Origin: Bradyrhizobium daqingense
GTDB lineage: Bacteria > Pseudomonadota > Alphaproteobacteria > Rhizobiales > Xanthobacteraceae
Length of the DNA: 64,000 nt
Assembly (NCBI RefSeq): GCF_021044685.1
Contig: NZ_CP088014.1
Span: forward strand, 4,574,001-4,638,000
Direction of reading: 5' to 3'
Part shown: positions 48,464-55,970 of the stretch, one piece after another
How positions within the stretch are numbered: position 1 is the stretch's first letter
Layout of the letters: each line of letters begins with the position of its first letter
The notes under the pieces: model-generated
Databases searched by the model: none
Seen by the model: the letters and a program-made list of their open reading frames with translations, nothing else
What the model was told of the DNA's origin: nothing
Translations under genes and position numbers: made by a program

Positions 48464-49471
48464 ATGGGGCCGCTGAAAGGCATCAAGGTCGTCGACATGA
48501 CCACCGTGCTGATGGGGCCCTATGCGACCCAGATGCTCGGTGACTATGGCGCCGACATCATCAAGGTGGAATCGCTCGATGGCGACGTCACCCGCCTGAT
48601 CGGCCCGACGCGGCATGCCGGCATGGGCCCGGTGTTCCTCAACACCAACCGCAGCAAGCGCTCGATCTGTCTCGACCTGAAGAAGTCCGCCGGGCGCGAG
48701 GCGGTGCTGCGGCTGCTGAAGGATGCCGACGTGCTCGTCTACAACGTCCGCCCGCAGGCGATGGCGCGGCTCCAGCTCGGCTACGACGTCGTCTCCGCGA
48801 TCAATCCCCGCCTGGTCTATGCCGGCGTGTTCGGCTTCGGCCAGGACGGGCCGTACGCGGCAAAGCCCGCTTATGACGATCTGATCCAGGGCGCCACCGC
48901 GCTGCCCGCCTTGATGGCGCAGACCGGCGATGGCGTGCCGCGCTATGTGCCGAACGCGCTGGTCGACCGCATCGTCGGCTTGACCGCGGTCGGTGCGATC
49001 TGCGCCAGTCTCGTGCACCGCGACCGCACCGGGCGCGGCCAGCGTGTCGACATCCCGATGTTCGAGACCATGGCCGGCTTCGTCATGGGCGACCACATGG
49101 GCGGGCTCACCTATGAGCCGCCGCTCGACAAGGGCGGCTATGCCCGCCATCTCTCGCGCGACCGTCGTCCCTACAAGACCTCGGACGGCTATCTCAGCGT
49201 CATCGTCTACAACGACAAGCAGTGGGAGAATTTCTTCAAGGCCACGGCACGCGATGATCTGCGCGCCGATCCCAAATTCGCGACCTTCGCAGGCCGGGCG
49301 GCCAATATCGACGTCGTCTATGCCGAGCTCGCGCGGATCTTCGAGACGCGCACGACGGCGGAGTGGATCGACCTGCTCACCAAGGCCGACGTGCCGGTCA
49401 TGCCCATGCACGATCTGCAAACGATCCTGCACGATGAGCATCTCGAGGCGACTGGCTTCTTCCCGGTGGTG
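48464..49471 (+). pseudogene. CaiB/BaiF CoA-transferase, N-terminal fragment interrupted by IS element
   Basis: The first 336 codons of a class III CoA-transferase. The N-terminus has IKVVDMTTVLMGPYATQML and GADIIKVES, then the family's active-site region LKKSAGREAVLRLL and RLVYAGVFGFGQDGPYAAK. After GFFPVV the frame enters an IS3-family element whose 3-bp target repeat GTG is at 49469-49471. The rest of the gene resumes at 50839. A fused product reading into the IS would end at 49522. Confidence 0.93.
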
Positions 49472-49559
49472 AGAGCTGGCCCCGCAAATTCGGACAGTAG
49501 CTTGAGTGGATTTTCTGCCTGACAGCGGCGAGGATTCTTGCTGCGAATCAGGAGCGAAG

Positions 49560-49865
49560 ATGACGAAGAAGAGCCGCCGGACGCATTCTCCGGCATTCAA
49601 GGCGAAGGTTGCTTTGGCTGCGGTCAAAGGAGACAAGACACTGGCGGAGCTGGCGCAACTGTTTGATGTTCATCCGAACCAGATCACGATCTGGAAAAAC
49701 CAGCTCCTGGAAGGCGCCGCCGGCGTGTTTGGGCATGACAAGACATCGGCCGAGACGCCGGTCGATTTGAAGGCGTTGCATGCCAAGATCGGCGAGCTGG
49801 CGTTGGAAAACGATTTTTTGTCCGGCGCGCTCACCAAGGCGGGCCTGCTGAGCGCAAAGCGATGA
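49560..49865 (+). CDS. IS3-family transposase OrfA
   Basis: 101 residues. The N-terminal HTH_Tnp_1 domain (SPAFKAKVALAAVKGDKTLAELAQLFDVHPNQI) binds the IS ends, and a C-terminal leucine-zipper-like helix (LKALHAKIGELALENDFL) mediates dimerisation. Start ATG 49560. Its TGA overlaps the orfB ATG, so OrfB is probably made by coupling as well as any frameshift fusion. Confidence 0.92.
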   Translation: MTKKSRRTHSPAFKAKVALAAVKGDKTLAELAQLFDVHPNQITIWKNQLLEGAAGVFGHDKTSAETPVDLKALHAKIGELALENDFLSGALTKAGLLSAKR

Positions 49866-50689
49866 TCGACCGCGGTCATGATCTTTCTATCGTGCGCCAG
49901 GCGAAGGTCCTGAAGCTGGCTCGCAGCACGGTCTACTATGAACCTCGGCCAGTTTCGGCCGAGGACCTTGCCTTGATGCGTCGGCTCGATGAGCTGCATC
50001 TCGATTATCCCTTCGCGGGAGCGCGTATGCTGCGATCGTTGCTGCGGCGGGAGGGGGTATACGCCGGTCGCCGCCACATCGCGACGCTGATGAAGCGCAT
50101 GGGGATCGAGGCGGTCTATCGTCGCCCGAACACGAGCAAGCCGGCTCCGGGTCACAAGATCTACCCGTACCTGTTGCGCGGATTGAAGATCGAGCGGCCC
50201 GACCATGCGTGGGCAATGGACATCACCTACATTCCGATGCGGCGTGGCTTCGTCTATCTCGCGGCGGTCGTCGATGTGTTCAGCCGACGGGTCCTGGCCC
50301 ATCGCGTCTCGATCACAATGGAGGCGGCCTTCTGCGTCGAAGCGGTCCAGGAGGCGTTGGCGAAGCACGGCAGGCCCGCGATTTTCAACACGGACCAGGG
50401 CAGCCAGTTCACCAGCCTCGAGTTCACCGATGTGCTGCTGGACGCGAAGATCGCCATCAGCATGGATGGCAAGGGCGCCTGGCGCGACAACGTGTTTGTC
50501 GAGCGGCTCTGGCGCACGGTCAAATACGAAGAAGTTTATCTCCGCGCCTACGACAGCGTGTCCGAGGCGCGAGCGTCAATTGCCAAGTATCTGGCCTTCT
50601 ACAATCAGGGACGCCCTCACTCGAGCCTTGACGGGCGCACGCCCGACGAGGCTTACTTCGGCACGCAAGCTATGGTGATGGCCGCATGA
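49862..50689 (+). CDS. IS3-family transposase OrfB (DDE integrase domain)
   Basis: 275 residues. An N-terminal HTH_21 segment (DLSIVRQAKVLKLARSTVYY, LDELHLDYPFAGARMLRSLL) is followed by the rve integrase core. The DDE triad is in WAMDITYIPM, FNTDQGSQFTS and the Glu of NVFVERLWRTVKYEEVYL. The C-terminus has FYNQGRPHSSLDGRTPDEAYF. It appears intact. Confidence 0.94.
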   Translation: MIDRGHDLSIVRQAKVLKLARSTVYYEPRPVSAEDLALMRRLDELHLDYPFAGARMLRSLLRREGVYAGRRHIATLMKRMGIEAVYRRPNTSKPAPGHKIYPYLLRGLKIERPDHAWAMDITYIPMRRGFVYLAAVVDVFSRRVLAHRVSITMEAAFCVEAVQEALAKHGRPAIFNTDQGSQFTSLEFTDVLLDAKIAISMDGKGAWRDNVFVERLWRTVKYEEVYLRAYDSVSEARASIAKYLAFYNQGRPHSSLDGRTPDEAYFGTQAMVMAA

Positions 50690-50698
50690 CCGTCGCCG

Positions 50699-50757
50699 AC
50701 GATTTTGTCGTCGCTCTGGTCGGGCTACGCCCTCCCGACGCAACGACAAAATCGTAA
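50699..50757. terminator. Hairpin inside the IS, downstream of orfB
   Basis: Arms ACGATTTTGTCGT and ACGACAAAATCGT are perfect over 13 bases around a GC-rich loop. It lies just behind the orfB stop and may end IS transcription. Confidence 0.5.
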
Positions 50758-50835
50758 AGCCCCGCGTTCAGCATAACCCGGCAGGAATCCACTTAAATCC
50801 AGCGGGGCGCTGTCCAAACAACCGGGGCCAGCTCT

Positions 50836-51030
50836 GTGAACCATCCGACGGAAGGGCCGATCCGCAGCATGAAGGTGACGGCGACCTGGTCCGAGACCGA
50901 AGCCGAGCCGGTGCGGCTGGCGCCGCGCCTTAACGAGCACGGCGCGGAGATCTTGCGCCAGATCGGCTATTCCCAGGACGAGATCGCCGCCATGGTCCGC
51001 GACGGCGTCACGCGCCCCGCGCCGGAGTAG
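50836..51030 (+). pseudogene. CaiB/BaiF CoA-transferase, C-terminal fragment
   Basis: Resumes in the same sense at NHPTEGPIRSMKVTATWSE after the second GTG copy and ends RDGVTRPAPE with TAG at 51028-51030. Joining it to the 5' fragment without the IS and one GTG restores a continuous 399-codon gene with no other lesion. The helix GAEILRQIGYSQDEIAAM is the usual C-terminal part of the family. Confidence 0.93.
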
Positions 51031-51060
51031 GGGGAAGTCATGGCGCAAACCCTCTCATCC

Positions 51061-51159
51061 GTCATTCCGGGGCGCGACGAAGTCGCGAGCCCGGAATCCA
51101 TAACCACCATCGGGAGTATGGATTCCGGGCTCGCGCCAAGGGGCGCCCCCCGGAATGAC
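51061..51159. repeat. 99-bp dispersed palindromic element, copy B
   Basis: Same layout and length as 36222-36320. Outer arms are GTCATTCCGG... and ...CCGGAATGAC. The inner arms are 18 bp and perfect (GCGAGCCCGGAATCCATA and its complement). It lies between the CoA-transferase remnant and the thiolase-like gene. Confidence 0.85.
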
Positions 51160-51173
51160 GAAGTGGAGAGAGC

Positions 51174-52310
51174 ATGAGCTTCATCACCGGCGTCGGCCTC
51201 ACGCCGTTCGGCAAGCACGACGGCTCATCCTCGCTCGACCTGATGAGCATGGCCGCCCAAGCCGCGCTCGACGATGCCGGGCTGAAACGTTCGGACATCG
51301 ACGGCATCCTCTGCGGCTATTCAACCGTCTCGCCGCACATCATGCTGGCCACCGTCTTCGCCGAGCATTTCGGCATCCGTCCTGCTTATGCCCACGCCGT
51401 GCAGGTCGGCGGTGCCACAGGGCTCGCGATGACGATGCTTGCCCACCACCTCGTCGAAGCAGGCGTCGCGCGCAACGTCCTCGTCGTCGCCGGCGAGAAC
51501 CGCCTCACCGGGCAGAGCCGCGATGCCTCGATCCAGGCGCTGGCGCAGGTCGGTCACCCGGATTACGAGGTGCCGCTCGGCCCGACCATTCCCGCCTATT
51601 ACGGCCTCGTCGCCACGCGCTACATGCACGAATACGGGGTGACCGAAGAAGACCTCGCTGAATTCGCGGTGCTCATGCGCGCACACGCCTGCAGCCATCC
51701 CGGTGCGCAATTCCACGACCCCATCACGGTCGCTGACGTCATGGCCTCGAAGCCGGTGGCGATGCCGCTGAAATTGCTCGACTGCTGCCCGGTGTCCGAC
51801 GGCGGCGCGGCATTCGTCATCAGCCGTGAGCGGACCGGCGAGACGGGCGTGCGCATCCGCGGCTGCGCGCAGGCTCATACCCATCAGCATGTCACGGCCG
51901 CGCCCGCACTCAGCGAGCTCGGCGCCGAGATCTCCGTTGCGCGCGCCAGGGATGCCACGGGCCTTGCGATCTCCGACGTCCGCTATGCCGCCATCTACGA
52001 CAGTTTCACCATCACCCTGGCGATGCTGCTGGAAGACCTGGGCCTTGCCGGCCGCGGCGAGGCCGCAGCCCGCGTCCGATCAGGCCATTTCAGCCGTGAC
52101 GGCGCGATGCCGCTCAACACCCATGGCGGCCTGCTCAGCTACGGCCATTGCGGCGTCGGCGGCGCCATGGCGCATATGGTCGAAGCGCATTTGCAGATGA
52201 CGGGGCGAGCGGCGAATCGGCAGGTGCGCGATGCCTCGATCGCGCTGCTGCACGGCGACGGCGGTGTGCTGTCGTCGCATGTCAGCATGTTCCTGGAGCG
52301 GGTCCGATGA
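51174..52310 (+). CDS. Thiolase-like protein lacking the acyl-accepting Cys (Ltp2/SCP2-like)
   Basis: 378 residues of thiolase fold. Where active thiolases have Cys in (N/E)xCATG, this reads VQVGGATGLAM, so the nucleophile is Gly. The C-terminal active-site region is NTHGGLLSYGHCGVGGAMAHM, with His and Cys kept. Proteins of this type (Ltp2 and relatives) work as acyl-CoA retro-aldolases with a DUF35 partner; such a partner overlaps its stop by ATGA. Ordinary thiolysis is unlikely. It follows the disrupted CoA-transferase. Confidence 0.88.
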   Translation: MSFITGVGLTPFGKHDGSSSLDLMSMAAQAALDDAGLKRSDIDGILCGYSTVSPHIMLATVFAEHFGIRPAYAHAVQVGGATGLAMTMLAHHLVEAGVARNVLVVAGENRLTGQSRDASIQALAQVGHPDYEVPLGPTIPAYYGLVATRYMHEYGVTEEDLAEFAVLMRAHACSHPGAQFHDPITVADVMASKPVAMPLKLLDCCPVSDGGAAFVISRERTGETGVRIRGCAQAHTHQHVTAAPALSELGAEISVARARDATGLAISDVRYAAIYDSFTITLAMLLEDLGLAGRGEAAARVRSGHFSRDGAMPLNTHGGLLSYGHCGVGGAMAHMVEAHLQMTGRAANRQVRDASIALLHGDGGVLSSHVSMFLERVR

Positions 52311-52666
52311 GCGAGCGACTGGCGGACTGGACCAAGGGCGACCCTGCCATCACCTATCAGACCTGCGCCGCCTGCGGCCATGTGCAATATTTTTACCGCG
52401 CCTTCTGCTCTGCCTGCGGCGCGTCCGATCTGTCCGAAGCTCGCGCCAGCGGCAAGGGCAGGGTGTACGCGACGTCGCTTGTCTGCCGCGCCGCCACGCC
52501 GGAGACGCGTGCGCACGTGCCGTACAACATCCTGCTGGTCGATTGTGCCGAGGGGTTTCGCATGATGGCCCACGGCGCGAATGACCTCGCCATCGGCGAT
52601 TCGGTCAGCGCGAGCTTCAAGCCGTTTGCCGGGAAGCTCGTGCCGTTCTTCGCGAAGACCACGTAA
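52307..52666 (+). CDS. Zn-ribbon/OB-fold protein (DUF35, ChsH2-type)
   Basis: 119 residues. The N-terminal rubredoxin-like zinc knuckle has YQTCAACGHVQYF and FCSACGASDLS. The OB domain (GKGRVYATSLVCRAATP, PYNILLVDCAEGFRMMAHG, GDSVSASFKPF) follows. DUF35 proteins are obligate partners of thiolase-like or hydratase proteins. The start at 52307 overlaps the thiolase-like stop, implying a protein complex. Confidence 0.92.
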   Translation: MSERLADWTKGDPAITYQTCAACGHVQYFYRAFCSACGASDLSEARASGKGRVYATSLVCRAATPETRAHVPYNILLVDCAEGFRMMAHGANDLAIGDSVSASFKPFAGKLVPFFAKTT

Positions 52667-52674
52667 AGGGATTC

Positions 52675-52754
52675 GTCATTCGGGGGCGGTCTTACGACCG
52701 AACCTGGAACGGGTATTCTGGGCCTGGCTTGTGCGAGAGCCACCCCGGAATGAC
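52675..52754. repeat. Degenerate palindromic element, copy C
   Basis: About 80 bases bounded by GTCATTCGGG and CCCCGGAATGAC, similar in ends to the 99-bp elements at 36222 and 51061 but with a different, shorter middle. Confidence 0.55.
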
Positions 52755-52774
52755 GAAAACTTTGGAACTCTGAA

Positions 52775-52876
52775 CTAGCGCCCGTAGAACAAGATGCTGG
52801 CGATGACGAGCATTGCCGTCACCGCCAGCATGTGCGCAAGCGCTCCCGAGGCCGCCCCCTTGATGGCTTCCTTCAT
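52775..52876 (-). CDS. 33-residue single-span membrane protein
   Basis: Minus-strand frame from ATG 52876 to TAG 52775. It begins MKEAIKGAASGALAH and continues into a hydrophobic span MLAVTAMLVIASILFYGR. A Shine-Dalgarno gggaga is 6-11 bases before the ATG. A short basic amphipathic start plus one TM helix is typical of small membrane proteins. Too short to recognise a family. Confidence 0.55.
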   Translation of the reverse strand: MKEAIKGAASGALAHMLAVTAMLVIASILFYGR

Positions 52877-53066
52877 GCCTATTTCTCCCTAGACTTGGGC
52901 GTGACTCATCGTTGCGCGGTTGATGCGCAAAGACGGTCAATTGTTTTTACTCGGAACACCCCACTTGCGAGTACTCACCGCGAATTGTCCCCACGCGGCG
53001 AGTATCGACTGTGTCAGGGTCGATCAGCAATGCGGCGGCAATTTGACTCGATGATGTTGCTCCTGC

Positions 53067-53105
53067 GTCGGCGCGAGAATAGAGTTTTGAGGAACTCTCG
53101 CCGAC
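53067..53105. other. Imperfect hairpin upstream of the CMD-family gene
   Basis: GTCGGCG at 53067-53073 pairs with CGCCGAC at 53099-53105, and an inner GAGTT/AACTC adds five pairs with a bulge. It lies about 46 bp before the start of the next gene, in an A-rich leader. It could be a terminator of unseen RNA or a leader structure. Confidence 0.35.
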
Positions 53106-53150
53106 AACGACAAAAAGCATCAAAAACTCAGGGAAAACTTCAGGAAGATC

Positions 53151-53678
53151 ATGGCCCGCATTCAGTACAGCGACCCGTCCAAGGCCTCCGACCGCACCCG
53201 CGAAATCCTCGACAAGAACCGCAACGCCAACATTTTCCGCATGATGGCGCACTCGCCGAGCTACTTCGAGCAGTATTGCCGCCTGGGCGGCGCCATCCGC
53301 CACAAGGGCGAGCTCGATCCAATCGTGCGGGAGCTCGCGATCACCCGCACCGGCATCTTGTGCGAGGCGCCGTACGAGATCGTTGCGCACAAGCGCATCG
53401 GCAAGAATGTCGGCGTCACCGACGAGCAGAACGAGGCGCTCGAGAACTGGCAAGCCGCCAAGTGTTTTGACGAGACGCAGCGCGCGGCGCTCGCTTTCAC
53501 CGACGAGATCGTGAAGCTGAACAAGCCGACGGACGCCACCTTCAAGGCGATCGCATCGAAGCTGACGCCAGCCGCGCTGGTCGAGCTGCAGCTCTCGGTC
53601 GGCTTCTACATCATGACGTCGAAGTTCCTGGAAACCTTCGAGATCGATCTTCAGCCGGTCACGGAAGTGGTGGGCTGA
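53151..53678 (+). CDS. Carboxymuconolactone decarboxylase (CMD) family protein
   Basis: 175 residues, all-helical AhpD-like fold. Key segment RTGILCEAPYEIVAHKRIGK carries the family Cys, Glu and His, but only one Cys instead of AhpD's CxxC. A second conserved helix is QRAALAFTDEIVKL. Similar proteins are annotated as CMD or peroxidase-related, but the single Cys suggests non-peroxidase function. It stands alone with an A-rich leader. Confidence 0.88.
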   Translation: MARIQYSDPSKASDRTREILDKNRNANIFRMMAHSPSYFEQYCRLGGAIRHKGELDPIVRELAITRTGILCEAPYEIVAHKRIGKNVGVTDEQNEALENWQAAKCFDETQRAALAFTDEIVKLNKPTDATFKAIASKLTPAALVELQLSVGFYIMTSKFLETFEIDLQPVTEVVG

Positions 53679-53697
53679 TCGACAAAAGCGGCGAGGG

Positions 53698-54006
53698 ATG
53701 CCGATGACGATCGACGAATATGCGGCCTGGGCCGCAACCATTGCGAAAGTCGAGGAGCATCCGTCCCACGAGCGGCTGTCCTATCTCGGTCTCGGCCTCG
53801 CCAGCGAAGCCGGCGAGGTTGCCGATCACATCAAGAAGCTGCTGCGCGATGATTGGCTCGACAAGGCAGGCCTGGTCGATGAGCTCGGCGACGTCATCTA
53901 CTACTGGGCCTGCCTGTGCGCTGCGACCGGCCAGAAGCCGTCCGAACTGCTCGAGGCCAGCGCCGCCAAGATCAAGCGACGGCTGGGCGAGGCCGCGAGC
54001 CGCTGA
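53698..54006 (+). CDS. MazG-like nucleotide pyrophosphohydrolase
   Basis: 102 residues. The metal motif is present: LASEAGEVADHIKK then DELGDVIYYWACL (ExxE...ExxD). Single-domain MazG-type proteins hydrolyse non-canonical or excess NTPs. ATG 53698 or 53704 could start it. Follows the CMD gene by 19 bases and may be co-transcribed. Confidence 0.88.
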   Translation: MPMTIDEYAAWAATIAKVEEHPSHERLSYLGLGLASEAGEVADHIKKLLRDDWLDKAGLVDELGDVIYYWACLCAATGQKPSELLEASAAKIKRRLGEAASR

Positions 54007-54101
54007 GGCAAAAGTTCTATGTTGACAGCTCAGAGCCTCCACAGCGTCATGGCCAGGCTTGTCCTGACCATCACGATCTCTTGGGAGTGAATGCCCACCG
54101 T

Positions 54102-55949
54102 TCAGGTCGACGTCAGAATATCCACCTTCGCGTTGGCGACGATCAGGCGGTCGGCCAACAGCTGCGCCAGATTGCGCATGATGCGCTCGCTGGCGCGCGG
54201 GTGCTGTTCGCGGAAGCGTTCGAAATCCTTCAGCGGCACTTCGAACACGGTCGCGGCCATGTCGGCGAACACGTCGGCGGAGCGCGTTGCCTCCAGCAGT
54301 GCCATCTCGCCGAAGGCCATGCCGGCGGTGAGCGTTGCCAGCCTGACGCCGTCAGGCAGCGTGACATGGACCGCGCCGCTTCGGAGGAAGAACACGGTAT
54401 CGGCGGCATCGCCGGTCGTCACGATCTTCGCGCCGGAAGGATAGCTTTTGACGGTGCAAAGCTCTGAGAGATGGGACAGCTCGTCGTCGCTCAGCCCGGC
54501 GAGCAGCGGCTGCTCCGAGAGCTCGGTGGTCTCGTGGAAGTCGATCGAGCCGCCATAGCGGTAGACGATCTGGTCCTCCGCCCATTCGATGGCGGCATCC
54601 AGAAGATAGAAATCGCGGACGTTCTTCAGCTCCGCGGTCCATTCCCGCAAGCTGTCCCATTCCTTGGAGGCGCGCCGAACGCCGGAGATCACGACGGTGA
54701 CGTTCAGCGCGGCCAGCTCCTCGAAGGCCTCGGCAACGAGCCGCGCGCCGGCGCGGGTGGTCGAGGTCACGCGGTGCAGATCGAAGATCACGAATTGCGG
54801 TCGCGGCCGGCCTGCGAGCCGGCGCGAGACGTAGTCGACGGCCGACAGCGACAGCGTGCCGACCAGCTCGATGATCCGCACCTCCTGCTCGTGCGTGGCC
54901 AGGATCTCGCGCTCCTGTGGCCGGCGCACGCGGCGGGACGGGCTCTTGCCGATGTCGTAGTCCGCTATAACCGCGTTGCGCGCGTCGTCGCTGCGGTTGA
55001 GCATGTGCAGATCGTAATGCGAGGACAGCGCCTCGCAGACCTTGATGCCGCGCACGCTGTTGCCATGCTTGTCGAGTCTCGGCGAGTAGCTGCCGAGCCC
55101 GAGCCGGGCCGGGAGCGCTGCCAAAATGCCGCCGCCGACGCCGCTCTTGGCGGGAAGGCCGATCCGGTAGATCCATTCGCCGGCATAGTCGTACATGCCC
55201 GACGAGGTCATGACCGAGAGCGTGCGCGAGATCGCGTATGGCGTCAGCACCTGCTCGCCGGTCACCGGATTGACGCCGCGATTGGCGAGCGTCGCCGCCA
55301 TCACCGCAATGTCGCGCGCGGTGACCAGCACCGCGCATTGCCGGAAATAGACGTCGAGGACGCCGGCGACATTGTCGGAGATCACGGAATTGGTCTTGAG
55401 CAGGTAGCCGATGGCGCGGTTGCGGTCGCCGGTCTGGCTTTCGGATGTGTAGACGGCCTCGTCTATGGCGAGGTCGCGTCCGGCAAAACGACTGAGCGCG
55501 AGACGGATGTGCTCGAAAGCGTCCGCGCCTTTGCTGTCATAGATCAGCCCGGTGCAGGCGATTGCGCCGGCATTGACCATCGGGTTGAACGGACGGTTGT
55601 CTGAATTGAGCCGGATCGAGTTGAAGGGATCCCCGGAGGGCTCGACGCCGATGGTGCTTTCGACCTTGCCTGCGCCCAAAAGGTCCAGCGCCAGCGCGAA
55701 CACGAAGGGCTTGGACATCGACTGGATGGTGAAGGGCACCCTGGAGTCGCCGACTTCGTAGACATGGCCGTCCAGCGTTGCGAGGCTGATGCCGAAATAG
55801 GCAGGGTCCGCCTTACCAAGCTCGGGGATGTAGTCGGCGACGCTGCCCGAGGTTTCCGCCGAGAACTCGTTGAGGCAATTGTCCAGAAACCGCAGCAAAG
55901 GCGGTTTCGAGCGGGTCCAGGCGGAGGCGAGAGGCGATAGCGGTTTCAT
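54102..55949 (-). CDS. glsA: Glutaminase A fused to STAS and cyclic-nucleotide-binding domains
   Basis: 615 residues from ATG 55949. Residues about 15-315 are serine-type glutaminase: the Ser-x-x-Lys pair in TIQSMSKPF (Ser77, Lys80), NPMVNAGAIA, and Tyr/Ser regions GEWIYRIGLPAKSGVGGG. Residues about 345-460 form a STAS-like domain (VRIIELVGTLSLSAVDYV, FVIFDLHRVTSTTRAG). Residues about 480-610 form a cNMP-binding/CRP-like jelly roll (SYPSGAKIVTTGDAADTVFFL, GMAFGEMALLEATRSADVFAD). It converts glutamine to glutamate and ammonia. The extra domains, each of regulatory type, make it about twice normal length. It directly follows the TAXI-TRAP permease gene. Confidence 0.93.
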   Translation of the reverse strand: MKPLSPLASAWTRSKPPLLRFLDNCLNEFSAETSGSVADYIPELGKADPAYFGISLATLDGHVYEVGDSRVPFTIQSMSKPFVFALALDLLGAGKVESTIGVEPSGDPFNSIRLNSDNRPFNPMVNAGAIACTGLIYDSKGADAFEHIRLALSRFAGRDLAIDEAVYTSESQTGDRNRAIGYLLKTNSVISDNVAGVLDVYFRQCAVLVTARDIAVMAATLANRGVNPVTGEQVLTPYAISRTLSVMTSSGMYDYAGEWIYRIGLPAKSGVGGGILAALPARLGLGSYSPRLDKHGNSVRGIKVCEALSSHYDLHMLNRSDDARNAVIADYDIGKSPSRRVRRPQEREILATHEQEVRIIELVGTLSLSAVDYVSRRLAGRPRPQFVIFDLHRVTSTTRAGARLVAEAFEELAALNVTVVISGVRRASKEWDSLREWTAELKNVRDFYLLDAAIEWAEDQIVYRYGGSIDFHETTELSEQPLLAGLSDDELSHLSELCTVKSYPSGAKIVTTGDAADTVFFLRSGAVHVTLPDGVRLATLTAGMAFGEMALLEATRSADVFADMAATVFEVPLKDFERFREQHPRASERIMRNLAQLLADRLIVANAKVDILTST

Positions 55950-55970
55950 CGCCTCACTTGTGCAACGCAA

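Larger units (their letters stand above)
49472..50835 (+). mobile_element. IS3-family insertion sequence, 1,364 bp, complete
   Basis: The ends form 26-bp inverted repeats. The first 13 bases of each (AGAGCTGGCCCCG) match perfectly and 21 of 26 match overall. Flanks carry a 3-bp direct repeat GTG (49469-49471 and 50836-50838), the IS3-family target duplication. It holds orfA and orfB with an ATGA overlap. Intact ends and genes suggest recent insertion. Confidence 0.93.

Noticed and set aside
49560..50689. Programmed -1 frameshift site in the IS
   Set aside because: orfA and orfB overlap by ATGA and no clear A6G slippery run was found; coupling is the simpler reading.
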